Notes: generated by a model not told the origin, from the letters alone. A stretch of DNA of 64,000 bases from Sepiola atlantica (GCA_963556195.1 OY744525.1:21387686-21451685); one strand, 5' to 3'. Shown: positions 20,700 to 31,779, counted from the first letter of the stretch. Program-made: numbers and translations.

Positions 20700-22770
20700 A
20701 GTTGACAGGTGGCATGTCTAACCATATGGCGGTCAGTCACGAGCTGTGAGTAAGCGTAATCTCAATGTTTATATAAACACTGTCAATTGCCAGAGAGCAC
20801 TCTTTTTGTTTTCACAAAGGGATTTGCATTTTTGCTAATGGCTGTTTTCTTACCACAGTGCTCAGCCCAAAAAGAGGGCAGGGGCATATGCAGTCAGGTT
20901 GTTTGGCTTACATCAATTCACAACCTTTGTGACCTCCTTGGTTCCTATAAGTTGATGGTTGGGATTTTAGATTTTGTGAGCAATGGGGACGGGGGTGTTA
21001 AGATTTTGCTAAATAGTTTCTTGTTAAATATTTGGGGAGGGGGGGCTCATTAAAATAGGTGGTCTTATTTTAATTACCTAGAACCTAACCCCATCCACCA
21101 AAGATAAAACATCACTTTTAAACTTTTCTTACATGGTAAATACATGAATCCTCCTAATTAAACAGCTAGAAATATAACTATCAAATCCCACAGAATTAAA
21201 GGAATTATAACTGTTTAAGCCCTAACCCCCCCCCCCCGCCTCACACATACCTTATAATAGATTCATAAACCTTATTAGATAAATCCAACAGAATTAACTA
21301 AATACATAAACACAACACGAATGCATATGATAAATAGAGTTAAAACATTAGATACCCCTAGATGAACCCTTTCAATGAAAAATATATCCTCCATCAAAAT
21401 CCAGCCATTACATAACAATCAATCCCCCCCCTCCATATATATATAATTTATTTTAAAAAATTTCGGGAAAATACTAAACTATAAATAACAAACAAAAAAT
21501 AAAAAATAAGTAAAAAGATTTTAACGAATCCCACCCAGAGCCTAATCAATAAATTATGCCACTCAGTTATTCCTAAATATAAACACACTTTTGAAGCAGT
21601 AAAACAAACACCCATCATAAAGAATTAAATCAATTTAATATAACTTAATTACAATTAAGACCTATGTATTATTTCAACCCTGACCCAGTACTTATTTTAA
21701 AAGGGACACGTGAACAAAGCATCGTTTTTAACAGCTCTATTTATTTTCGTTTTTTTTTTCGAGAGGATCTTTTAAAACACGAAACTACCAATAAATAAAC
21801 ATGTAAATAAAACACCAAACAAAATAAAACCTTTAAAACACAAAACTAAAAATAAAATAATAAATCCGATACACAAATTTAAACCTGATATTACCATCGA
21901 AAAGAGACTTCAATATAACAACTTTTAAACGACGTATTCAAACGCCTCCCCCTATCGTATTTTCACTTTTCATGACACCGGTAATCTCCTATGATCTACA
22001 AACACCTTAAATAAAAATGAATACCAAGCTACAAGAGAATAAATAAATAAAACACTTGGAATAAAATAAAAACCTTCTTAAAACACAAAAAAAAACTATA
22101 AATGATAAATAAAATAAAACTCAATTCCTAACCAATATTTTTTTCCAGAGAGACTTTTCAGGAATGCACCAGGTTTTTATCGATATAACGCCATTTCTCA
22201 TCGTAATTTGAACTCATTCAGAACGCTGACGATTCCACCGGGCATAGAATTAAAATAAAATGTAAAAAATTAGCCCATCTGTATGAAAACGCTGTACGTT
22301 TCTGAAATATGTAACAGTTTTCAAATTAATTTTATATATATATATATATATATACACTAGCAAAAACTATTTGTCTTTCGGGAAGCTATTACTCATACTG
22401 TAGTCTTCTTTAGAGAAAAACAAAGAAATCATTTTCATTTCACATTTTTATGTTTGGAGAAAAAACACAAAACGATGATTGTCATGGTCTTATTTGATAT
22501 ATTTCAATGTTGAAAAAAATTAATGTGTATGAACTTAGTCGGATTTTATTAATTAGAAACAACAAAAAGGTTATTTCAGATGGCCTTTTTGATATTCAAA
22601 GTCGAGGAATTTGATTTTGTATTAGTATAAAAATGAATTCTGTATTAAAAACTGGTTATATAATGAAATGAATAAACGAAAACGTGAAACATCAATTGGT
22701 CAAATAAAACAATTTCATATTACTGAGTAATTTGAAACGGTTACTTTGTGCTGTTCTCCTTTATACTAAA
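20700..22770. other. AT-rich stretch, no gene seen
   Basis: An open frame at 20,787-21,053 (88 codons) has no domain I recognise. 21,060-22,320 is A-rich on the plus strand with C9-10 runs near 21,229 and 21,424. A (TA)n run lies at 22,332-22,354. Confidence 0.5.
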
Positions 22771-22771
22771 C

Positions 22772-22940
22772 TAGCAGAGCTACCCCGCGTTGGCCAGAAA
22801 AAAATATAAGAAATTTTTCTTAAAACTTTAATCTCTGTAGCTTTCTCTATCCGTCTCTCTTCCCCTCCCTAACACCCTCTTTCTCCTTCACCCAGCCGAT
22901 TCCTCTCTAGCTGGACACACACTCACATACACACATACAA
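22772..22940 (+). repeat. Dispersed repeat start motif (CTAGCAGAGCTACCC) and pyrimidine-rich tail
   Basis: ACTAGCAGAGCTACCCCGCGT resembles the edge motif found inverted at 32,975-32,997 and 40,085-40,107. It is followed by a C/T-rich stretch to about 22,910. The element class is uncertain. Confidence 0.5.
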
Positions 22941-23790
22941 CTTTATTTTATAAAATGCCTTCCTCGAGGAATGAATCTGCTTTTATTTTTAAAATTAGAC
23001 ATAACACTGAAAAACCAACCCTCCTGATGAAACCTGACCCAGTTGACCCCCAGAGAATTAATATTTTTTTCTAAATTTTAGATATTATTCGACCAGGACA
23101 ACGCTATTCAAGAATATACAAACTTTTGTTTATTTTGTAGTTTTTTTTAAAAACTTTTAGCTACACATAAACAGACAACTGACTTTTATATAATAACAGA
23201 CAGAAAAAAAGACGTAACGAAGATTAAAATAAAATAGGAATATTTTTATAAGTTAGAAAGATGACAGAAGGAGGAGAGGGAGGCTTTTCTTTTTTCATGG
23301 CAAATTAAATAGTTGTTATCATCAACAACAAATTTAGTTTTAAAAATAATAACCGCATCTATTAAGTTATTAACAGAAAACCTTTTGTTAGTCATTGCGT
23401 TTTATGCAGACTTTATTTTTTAAAAGAAATCATTCCAAAGTAATCTAATTGTTTGCTATGTGTAAATGTAAACGTAGCCGAAAGTTATCATTTGAATTTC
23501 AAAATAAGCAAACGAAAGTTTTGATTTTTAAACTTTTTTCATTAAATTACGTTGGAATGATGATGATGATGATATTATCCAGAAAACTATTGCGTATATA
23601 TAATAAAATAGTAAACTCAAATTATAAATGAAACGTACAGAAATAAAAAAATAAATATGCAAATGAAGTATAGCCTTGACTGTGTTTTGTAAGTTTTTCT
23701 ATTGGTATATATATTGCATATTTGAAAATATTTTCTTGTATCATTGAATTTCGATTCAGATATATTGATACCAGTCCGACAGAGGGTGGG
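22941..23790. other. AT-rich stretch, no gene seen
   Basis: No domain recognised. A short (GAT)n run occurs near 23,558. The open frame at 23,449-23,631 is not convincing. Confidence 0.5.
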
Positions 23791-23799
23791 CCGTTGTGA

Positions 23800-24020
23800 T
23801 TTCTTTTGGCCCTACTTTGTTGGGCTGAGGTATTGTCCTAGCTAGTCTTTGAGAAGGAGTTTGTTTATGTCCAATCGCTTGAGGATGCCGACAGTGCTGC
23901 TCAGGCATTTTTTGCAAGGCCAGAGTTCACTACCTATTCTATGCTGGCCTAAAATACCCACCTTTCGGCCTTGTGCTACATCTTCCGCAGTGAAAGGGAA
24001 GTATATACCTCTTGTATCAT
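23800..24020 (+). mobile_element. Diverged member of the U2-head SINE family
   Basis: The middle part aligns by eye with the body of the SINE copies at 46.3 and 53.9 kb: ATGCCGACAGTGCTGCTCAGG (here about 23,886-23,906) against ATGCTGACAGGGCTGCCCAGG, then a T-rich run, a CAGAGTT block and 'acatcttcc'. The U2-like head is not recognisable here. Diverged and probably old. Confidence 0.55.
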
Positions 24021-24112
24021 CGAATCAAGTCAATCTAAGGTGTTTTGATATAAATATAGTTCGGATCAATGGAAAAACTTTTGCATTAATTCATTCATTT
24101 TTACACACACAC

Positions 24113-24116
<4 letters not shown>

Positions 24117-24162
<46 letters not shown>
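24117..24162. repeat. (TA)n microsatellite
   Basis: Pure TA run of about 45 bp adjoining the hammerhead element. Further TA runs lie at 24,368-24,402, 24,713-24,745 and 25,147-25,181. Confidence 0.9.
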
Positions 24163-24166
<4 letters not shown>

Positions 24167-24194
24167 ATGTATTGTATTAGTTTCTGTAAATGTA

Positions 24195-24369
24195 AATCCG
24201 TGTTTATAAAAAGTGCTCAATAACAAGTAGAGCTGTTTATAAGTATACATTTTTATTTATACAAACATTATTGGTTGGTCTGATGAGGTTGACTTTCTGG
24301 GAAGAGTGCAACCGAAACATGTATGCACATATGTAACCAATAATGTTTGTATAAATACAAATTTATACT

Positions 24370-24380
<11 letters not shown>
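24195..24380 (+). mobile_element. Hammerhead-bearing foldback element
   Basis: A long outer stem pairs about 24,241-24,274 with about 24,337-24,374 (two or three mismatches and a small bulge), enclosing a hammerhead. The left flank, AGTGCTCAATAACAAGTAG, is shared in reverse complement with the foldback at 9.9 kb, so it belongs to a dispersed family. No ORF. It resembles the short non-coding terminal pieces of Penelope-like elements, or a small ribozyme-bearing retroelement. Confidence 0.65.
24261..24350 (+). ncRNA. Hammerhead ribozyme, type I, complete core, long stem I
   Basis: CTGATGA at 24,280-24,286. Stem II is GGTTG/CAACC (24,287-24,291 with 24,309-24,313), closed by the canonical G-C pair, with a 17 nt loop. 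GAAA is at 24,314-24,317. Stem III starts with A24317-T24334, then CATGT pairs with ATATG (one G-U) around a hexanucleotide loop. The cleavage triplet is GTA, with the cut expected after 24,335. Stem I pairs GGT (24,277-24,279) with ACC (24,336-24,338) and, after a 4 nt bulge, continues for 12 or more pairs. Every invariant core base is present. The best ribozyme candidate in the window. Confidence 0.88.
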
Positions 24381-24401
<21 letters not shown>

Positions 24402-24404
24402 CGG

Positions 24405-24600
24405 ACAATGAAGTAATGAAATAGATAAAATTTGCATACGTTAATATTCAATTGTTATTGGTCAGTCCTCCTGACGATAAGAACGTTATCTTTAAAAAGC
24501 CATGGCTTAAAGGCCAATTTATATTTGTATTGCTTGCTTGAACACTTGATGAGTTAATAAACTTGTAAACTATGCAAATTTTATCTATTTCATCCGTATA
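24405..24600 (+). repeat. Penelope-type terminal repeat with decayed hammerhead
   Basis: CTGACGA (24,471-24,477) with a short stem, AAAA in place of GAAA, then AGCCATGGCTTAAAGG, parallels the 6.3 and 20.4 kb copies. It is bounded by an inverted repeat: AATAGATAAAATTTGCATA near 24,421-24,439 and its complement near 24,573-24,592. The phrase 'tgaaatagataaaat' recurs at 24,696-24,711. Catalysis is not expected. Confidence 0.55.
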
Positions 24601-24711
24601 TAAATGGATAATATAAAAATAAAAAATTATATTAGATCCTATCGAGATACGGTGAAGCTCAATATAGTAGATAGAGCATTTATAAACGGATAATGAAATG
24701 ATGAAATAGAT

Positions 24712-24750
<39 letters not shown>

Positions 24751-25142
24751 CCAAACATAGTTATAGAAAAATGTAACTTCATATACATATGCGACCATAC
24801 ACATACATTCAAAAACATCCACATGCATATGTGTTCATGAAATAGGTAAATATATAAATTAAAAAACAAAAATAAATGGATACACGGACTTAAATCCATA
24901 CATCGTTGTGATATACAGCTTACTTATTCTAACTATGTTTTTGATTTTTCTTTTTTAGATGTAGATTGATAATTTGTATTATTTTGATTGTTCTCCAAAA
25001 TGAGAACAGTAGTCCAAATAATTTAAATTATTCTACATATGAATTATGATTTGTATCTATGTTGGCAAATGATTAATTATTCTAATTAACTGTTTAGTAG
25101 GTTATGTTTCTCATGAAACGTTAGGATCGCTAGCTACACTTA

Positions 25143-25146
<4 letters not shown>
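24601..25146. other. AT-rich stretch, no gene seen
   Basis: Contains a further partial copy of the terminal repeat flank and a TA run. Around 25,000-25,030 there is 'gagaacagtagtccaaataa', a phrase also seen near 27,625, 28,610 and 49,483. Confidence 0.5.
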
Positions 25147-25182
<36 letters not shown>

Positions 25183-25184
<2 letters not shown>

Positions 25185-25573
25185 CATGAAAAATGCCAGT
25201 ATACTGAAATCATATGCCCTTAATAGGGTTAAGATGAAAATTCATATACACTAAATGTACAAAAGCAAGGAAATTTCCAAATTTTTACACTTTTATTGTC
25301 ATTAAGGGTATGCGAGCACAACAAGGCTTTGTATTTTACTGGTAGGAATTTTTCTTCAGCGCACCTCACACACTTCATCCACTCATGCATAGATATTTAT
25401 ACTGCAGTGATGTGATAATGAAATGGTTTGGTTGATATGTAGTCATACCCTTAATGACAATAAAAGTGTAAAAATTGGGATTTCCTTGCTTTTATACATT
25501 TAGTGTATATGAATTTTCATCTTAACCCTATTAAGGGCAAATGATTTCAGTATACTGGCGTTTTTCATGAAAT
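25183..25573. repeat. Foldback element, arms about 130 bp
   Basis: Left arm 25,183-25,318 and right arm about 25,444-25,573 are reverse complements with few differences; for example, CTAAATGTACAAAAGCAAGG pairs with CCTTGCTTTTATACATTTAG. The central 125 bp is unrelated. The left arm abuts a (TA)n run. A non-autonomous inverted-repeat transposon is likely. Confidence 0.85.
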
Positions 25574-26465
25574 GTCACTACTTTTGTAAATGCTATGCCT
25601 CAAGACAATGGTAATTTTTAAGTTTTTTTAAAATTTTCTGGAAAACTAAGGTATATGGTAAACTGAAATTAAAATGCCATCAACTAGACCCTAGAACCTC
25701 TATCTCTGCCAAAAATCATCTGAATCCATCAAATAGTTGATGAGATACAGGGTGGCACACACGTACGTACGTACGTACGTACTCACGGATAACACAAAAT
25801 CACTCCTGACCTTTCTGGATCTCTGGGTTGCCATGACTAATGATGCTGAAATTCTATACACTTATAGAACCTATCAAATGAAAATTTTGTGCTAAGTTTT
25901 AACTAATTTGGTTTATTGGTTTTTGAGTTATGACTGATCAAAGAAATGAGATTTCTAGCATAGGTCGTTTTTGAAGTCTATTAAGGGATAGAGCGCTATC
26001 GCACCTCCCTTGATTACATTACATATGACGCTGTTTTTTGTTGATGCTGACTCGTGTTTACATTAAATAAACTGGCTGAGAATAAACAAAGAAAACTACA
26101 AAGTAAAAAAGTGAGACTAAACTGATCCATGTAGGTTGAAAACATCAATATGAATTTCAGGCAATTTTCACATACTCTTGATTCAGAACTCAGAAAAAAA
26201 ATGTATTTCATGTGCGCCTTTCATATTTGACTGGACTTTATCGGCATATTTTAAAATTCTTTGGAAGATAACAAAAGATTTCTCGAAAACTCAAGAAACA
26301 ATGAAAGTTAGACATGCCTTTTTAGGAAAAAGATTATGTACTTTACATTCTGATTTGTGAAAAAATATTAGAATTTTGGAAAGAGTTTTTAACAGATCAA
26401 ATAAACACAGAATTCTATAGTCTTCATTAAAAGAACGAATGCTGCCTCACTACACACACACACAC
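25574..26465. other. Unassigned stretch with a (GTAC)n tract
   Basis: (GTAC)n at 25,761-25,782, a self-complementary tetranucleotide, follows 'gagatacagggtgg' and precedes 'ggataacac'. This layout resembles the 3' region of RTE-type LINEs, which often end with phrases followed by short tandem repeats, but no coding part is visible. Otherwise nothing recognised. Confidence 0.45.
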
Positions 26466-27350
26466 CTACTAGACACGATCCTCGAGTGTCTTCGGTCTCT
26501 CTGTACAAGGGTTTGTCAGGACAACCTGACATGAGGATACTTACCCCTACAAGTAAACCCTGACCAAATATTCAAATTACATAGTATCCGCAGCACAAAT
26601 AAGATCCCCTCGTATAAGGAATAGTGTATCTTCTGCTTGTGATGTTACCTCAAGTAACACCACGTGCTGGATACTCCACCAGACTAGATGAATTCTTGTC
26701 CTGGAATCCGGTAAGACCAACAGAAAGATATACTATGACATATTGACTGGTCAGTTGGGGAGAGAAGAAATTATTCTTAACTTTTTTACTAACTCAATGC
26801 TTGAGAAATAAAAGAGAATTTTAATAGAATACTCGGGTATCTATGTATCTCATATAGAGATCAAGTGTTAGCCCCAGGAAGGGGCCCCTTGATTTCTGAG
26901 AACTTCGACTGAAGTAAAATTAAACATTAAGAGAGTTTGAATTACCCACTGGACACCATTCTCGAGTGTTTTCGGTCTTTCTGTACAAGGGTTGTCAGGA
27001 TAACCTGACATGAGGATACTTCACCCCACAAGTAAACCCTGACCAAACATTCAAAATAACATAGTATTCGAAGCCCAAATAAAATTCCCTCGACACGGCT
27101 ATACACTGCAGTAATAGCACTCCACCAGACTCGATGAATTCTTGTCCTCGAATCCGGTATTACCAAGAGACCACAAGAAATATATACTACAACATAGTTC
27201 ACAGGTCAATTGGGGAGAGGAAAATTAATAGTCTTAACTTTTTTTACAAACTCAACGTTTGATAGGTAAAGGATAACTTAAATGGAATATTCGAATATCT
27301 ATGTATCTCATACAGAGATTAAGTGTTAGGGCCCCTTCATTTCTGAGAAC
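26466..27350. repeat. Two diverged tandem copies of a ~480 bp unit
   Basis: 26,470-26,920 and 26,950-27,345 share long blocks in order: CGAGTGT[CT]TTCGGTCT, GACATGAGGATACTT, ACAAGTAAACCCTGACCAAA, CTCCACCAGACT[AC]GATGAATTC, TTGGGGAGAG and TGTATCTCATA. Several indels separate them; one is a 60 bp segment near 26,620-26,665 missing from the second copy. No coding potential. Confidence 0.85.
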
Positions 27351-28006
27351 TGTAAAATGAAACAAAAAAGATATAAATATAACATAAGATATACCAAGAT
27401 ATTATAATAAGGTATAACAAAAAAATCGGTCGGACTAAATATCTTCTGTCCTAATGTATCAATCTTTCATTCTGAATAGAGATTTTCCTTACCTTAAGAA
27501 AAAATGTGATTTATCCAATTATTTTTCTAAGCAAATTAACATTAACATGTCTGTCGACAGTTAATTACACACCCAATATTAATTCCATCGGCTGAAACGT
27601 TGTGAATATAAAAAGCAAGATGAGAATAGTAGTCCCACTAATCAATATACAATTTCTATCATCATGTCAAAAAATCTGAAACTTTACTTATTTAATCTTA
27701 CGTGTGTCTCTTGATGTTTCTCTCTGTGCGTTTCTCGACTGTACAGACCTTTCGTAGATACCCATTGAAATTTCTTCCTTTATTATTCGATTATTTGATG
27801 AAATCAAACATAGAATAAGGAAACTGATTGTTACATGACACCATTAACTGTTATGTCATTGGTATGTGTGGAATAATGGGTTGCAGTCGACAGGGATATT
27901 CTCTGGTTGGACGGAAAGATTCCCAGACTTAAAAAAAATGCAACTGAAGATGGTTAGAGGTTACATAGATCGAAATTTGTGAATATAACAACCAAGACAA
28001 GATTCG
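27351..28006. other. AT-rich stretch with repeat tails
   Basis: Two partial copies of a phrase 'cgaaa..gttgtgaatataa' occur near 27,593 and 27,970. The same phrase follows the hammerhead-like motif at 49.4 kb, so these are probably truncated ends of the same retroelement family. Confidence 0.4.
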
Positions 28007-28258
28007 TTGGTTGCTTTGTTTTACGGCATATCAACCCTTTTCGGGTTATTTAATGCCAAATCCGGTCATTTTGGTTAAAGTTTTTATGCTTCAAGTTCTT
28101 TATATGTTCAAGTATTCATTCATGGCGTTTGGCTTGGTTGTTTTGTTTTACATCATATGAACCCTTTTCAGATTATTTAATGCTGAATTTGATCTTTTTG
28201 ATGAAAGTCTTGATACTTCAAGCTCTTTATATGTTCAAATATTTGTTCACGGTGTTTG
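28007..28258. repeat. Tandem duplication of a ~126 bp unit
   Basis: 28,007-28,133 and 28,134-28,258 align end to end with about 20 percent difference by eye (TTGGTTG[CT]TTTGTTTTAC, TTTATATGTTCAA and GTTTGG landmarks). Confidence 0.85.
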
Positions 28259-29419
28259 GTTGAGTGAAAGGGTGGGAAGGGATAAAGAAGGGGAAGGCAG
28301 GGAAATTGTTTTTTTGTTTTGGATTTTGCAGAACATGATTGAGTTTTACAAAGAAAAAGAAAAAACAAAACATCAATGTTTGATGCATTTTGAGTCAGGA
28401 AGTCAATAACTTCAGACAGCTTGATCTGGTAGCGTCAGTAAGTTCTATTTGACCCATAGATGGGGCCCTTACAGGTACTAAAACTCCGGGCCAGAGTGGA
28501 CCTGGGAGCAATGGCAACTAAGGGGCAACTCCACATTCCCCACAGCTCCCAAATTGAGGCCTCAGCACTGGATGTCTTTTAAGGTCATACCCAGGACCCA
28601 AGACAAGATTAGTAGTCCAAATAATCATTATGCAATTTCCATCATCTCTAAAGATTTCTAAACTTGGTGGATATTTAGTAAAAGCAACCATGAAATAAAG
28701 GAAAACTAAAACGAGTGTTTTTTTTGTTTTTTTTTAAATCATACTTAAAATAAATTTTAAACATAACTTGTGTGTCTGTCTGTGTGTCTATCTAAAGATG
28801 ATAGGAAGTTGCTTGAATAATCGGTATACAATTTCTATCATCATCTAAAAAATTCTGAAACTTTATTTATGTTGTCTCGTGTATCTGTGTGCGTTTCTTG
28901 CCTTTACATAACTGATAAAAGATATAAATTGAATTTCACATTGAATTTTGATATTTTTGCTATACTGTTAATCGATTATTTCTAGAAATTAAAAATCAAC
29001 GAAAAACTTAAAACGATTTTTTGTAACCCTTAAAATAATTTGTTCACTGTTGAAAATAATGAATCATCAGATTTATTTCTAACAAGCCTTTGATGAGTCC
29101 TCTATCAAAGTCTTCATTCCCAGGCTCGGCGGTCCCGAGGATCAAGGTTTGCAATCCCCAGTTTACATAATATTAATCTATACTATAAATGTATATATAT
29201 GAAATAGTAAAAAAAATATATATATATATATTTAATATAAGTATAGGACTCTGGTGAAAGACAATGATTTTTGCTTAGCATTAAGGCAATGTTCTTCTGT
29301 AAAAATAATTGAATATTTTTCAATTATGAGTAAATAAAAAAAATATAAATAACATATGTATAATTTTTTTTATTTATACCTTTTATTTATGATATGAACA
29401 CATTATGGGTGTATACATC
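28259..29419. other. Unassigned stretch
   Basis: A less AT-rich block at 28,430-28,600 could be an old SINE but has no match I can see. 'acaatttctatcatcat' recurs at about 27,648, 28,630 and 28,828. A TA run lies at 29,216-29,230. Confidence 0.4.
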
Positions 29420-29650
29420 TATTTTTTTTTTCATGGAAATCGCTCCAGACAATGCATGAAGCCACTTGATGTAAAGAGCTTAAAAAAAAAAATACTACTT
29501 CAAGGTCAAAAACTACCAACGATAACTGTTATATAGATAGATTCTGACCCAGAAAACAGCAATTCTTCCCACTTTGTCAGAAACATCGCTCATGGAATGT
29601 GAGAACTAAAGGACAAAATTAGGGAAGCGAGAGTTACGAGGCTACTAAAA
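29420..29650 (+). repeat. Dispersed repeat R2, copy 1
   Basis: Direct partner of 36,866-37,085: 'cacttgatgtaaagagct' against 'catttgatgtaaggagct', then ACTTCAAGGTCAAAAACTA and TTCTTCCCACTTTGTCAGAA in both. Element class unknown. Confidence 0.8.
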
Positions 29651-30337
29651 AAATTTCATTCATTCTCAGGTTTCAGCGCTCGATATAAATTGAATCAATT
29701 CAGACGCGAGATTGAATTTTAAAAGGGATCAACAATTTCATCACAAAAGCAATCAGCAGATCACATATCTTTAAGCATGAAGCTAACAGTCACCTTAGAA
29801 ATGTAATCTTGTGTCAATGCTGATTATATCTATAAAACACAGGCACAAGATTATATTTCTACACGAAATGCTTTTTTTGTTTCCGCAAAATATAAAATAT
29901 GAAGATTGTTTGATTTGTTCTTGTTTATTACATAATGGATACTTGTAATGCTATCATAAATGAATAAACGCAAAAGTTTCCATCTTTTCAAACTATATTA
30001 ACATCAAATCATTTTAGACTTAGTGATACATGAATATTTTGAAATACGATATATATACTTATCTTCTAACACCCTCAAATATTCCTCATTTGCATATTTA
30101 TATTTTTGAAAGTTTCTAATAAATTAATATTCTGTAATATACATTTCTAATTTGTATTGACAAATTTTCTTCTATATATGCAATAATTTTTCCGATAGTA
30201 ATATTATTATAATTATTAATAGAATTAAGTAAAACGATTTAATAAAAAAAAAAAGATAGCGTTTTAAAACCTTTTTTAGAATTTCATTTGCAAGTGAGAT
30301 AATTTATATGAAAACTTCCGGGAGGTCGCTGTAATGT
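29651..30337. other. AT-rich stretch, no gene seen
   Basis: A segment at 29,955-30,020 (ACTATATTAACAT block) resembles 32,085-32,145. Nothing else recognised. Confidence 0.5.
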
Positions 30338-30384
30338 TGAGAACAGATACTAAACTTTGATCTTAGCCAAAAGGCCAAGGAACC
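30338..30384 (-). pseudogene. U2 snRNA 5'-end fragment
   Basis: Minus strand reads GGCCTTTTGGCTAAGATCAA followed by AGTTTAGTATCTGTTCTC. This matches the conserved first ~46 nt of U2 snRNA, the part that pairs with U6 and the branch site. One extra A and a G-to-T change spoil the GTGTAGTA branch-recognition segment, and no downstream U2 domains (Sm site, stem-loops III/IV) follow in that direction. It is therefore a fragment or SINE head, not a gene. Confidence 0.8.
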
Positions 30385-30479
30385 ATAAAATAATGTTGTT
30401 GTGAGGCGTCAGCATTTTTAAATAAATGATAAAAAAAACCGAACCCCGATTTAATCGGAATACCTTTTAATATGGGAGG

Positions 30480-31045
30480 GTAGTGTAGTATCGGTTCTGT
30501 TGTCAGACAGTCCTCCTAGGAATTACCTACTCCTTTTCAAGGGGTGTGGCGTGTGAATCCTCCCAGGTATTACATCCCTGCAAGCATTATCTTTTATGGG
30601 AGGATCCTCCAGGTATAGTTTTTTTTAGGAGGGGCATTACCTCCTCCTTTGGGAGCAGTGTAGTATATGTTCGTTCGTTCATCATCAAAAATTCTCCCAG
30701 GCATTACCCCCTCCTTTTTCTTTTTGGGTTTTACCCCTTCCTTTGGCTAGAAGTATAGTACGTTTTCATTCATCATGATACATTCCTCTCAGATATTACC
30801 TCTTCTTTTTTTTTTTAGGGGTGTAGTATAGTATATGTTTGTTCCTCATAATACCATTCTCCCAGGATTACCTTCTCCTTGAGGGAGGGGGTATTGTACT
30901 ATCTGTTCCGTTGTCATGATATCACTCTCCCAGGCATTGACTCCTCCTTTTTGGAGGGAGGAGGGTGTTTGTTCATCATGATACCATCCTCTCATCAGGG
31001 AGTCAGTGTAGTATATGTTCGTTCACCATAATACCATCCTATCAG
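30480..31045 (+). repeat. Tandem array of U2-like units, block 1
   Basis: About eight diverged units of roughly 70 bp (range about 42-95). Each begins with a form of GTGTAGTATCTGTTC, at 30,484, 30,657, 30,752, 30,821, 30,891, 30,962 and 31,004, with a degraded one near 30,544. Then come ATGATACCATCCTCCCAGG, 'cattacctcctcc', and a T/G run. The first two segments resemble U2 snRNA nt ~30-45 and the stem-loop IIa/IIb region with an internal deletion. A 71-codon open frame inside (30,546-30,758) is not credible. Confidence 0.7.
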
Positions 31046-31332
31046 ACTAAGTATCCTCACCAAAAGGTAGGAAAAATTATCGAGTAGATCTTTAATTAAA
31101 AGCAAAATCCATTTTTCGGGAACAGTCAATCGACATATTCAAAAATAGCCATCTTAAGCTAACGGGGGGGGGACATAATCGGGGGGTAGGGGAGGTAAGC
31201 GCGTTTGTCATAATTGGTTTCAATGGCTGCCTTTGAACATGTCGACTGACTGTTCCCAAAAAATGGATTTTGCTTTTAATTAAAGTTCTACTCGATAATT
31301 TTTGCAATTTTTGGTGAGGATACTTATTTAAA
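31046..31332. repeat. Inverted-repeat element, arms ~95 bp
   Basis: 31,048-31,145 and 31,232-31,330 are near-perfect reverse complements, with terminal GTATCCTCACCAAAA/TTTTGGTGAGGATAC and CAAAATCCATTTTT[CT]GGGAACAGT inside. The 85 bp spacer is G/A rich. The left end touches the last U2-like unit. Probably a small MITE. Confidence 0.85.
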
Positions 31333-31779
31333 TCAGCTGCGTGAGTATATAATACTTTTTTTTTTGTGGTATTGATAATTTAATACGGACGCTTCTCTGT
31401 ACAAGCACCGTATTTTCTGTTTAAATTGTAATTGTTATATTTAAAGTTTTCTTACACTTCTTAATAAATTCTCTTATTAACATTTCTCGCTCCCCCGCCC
31501 CCCCCCCCCGCCCCATAATAGATAAATAAAACCGCCATGCCTGGTCTCTTTTGATTAAACCCTTCCCTTTATTTTTGTTCAATTTATGTGACTGAAATAG
31601 GAAAAAAAGAGTTGTCCTTTTTTTTTTCTTCAGATTATTCTATTAACAATGAAATACACCTTTTATTTGGGGTTAATTCCTATTTCTGTCATGTAAATTA
31701 TTTAGAGTGAAATAAGTTTCGGCATTACTCATAAACAACTTACGTTTTAGTTGAAAAGAAACAATAAAAAATATTAAAA
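31333..31779. other. AT-rich stretch, C-run near 31,500
   Basis: Nothing recognised apart from a C-rich run at 31,492-31,514. Confidence 0.5.

Noticed and set aside
20787..21053. 88-codon open frame
   Set aside because: No recognisable domain, ends in a poly-Gly run from a G stretch, no supporting signals.
25761..25782. (GTAC)n as a regulatory palindrome
   Set aside because: Simple tetranucleotide repeat in a retroelement-like 3' context; no other support.
30338..30384. Functional U2 snRNA gene
   Set aside because: Only about 46 nt match; the branch-recognition word is mutated and the Sm site and 3' domains are missing.
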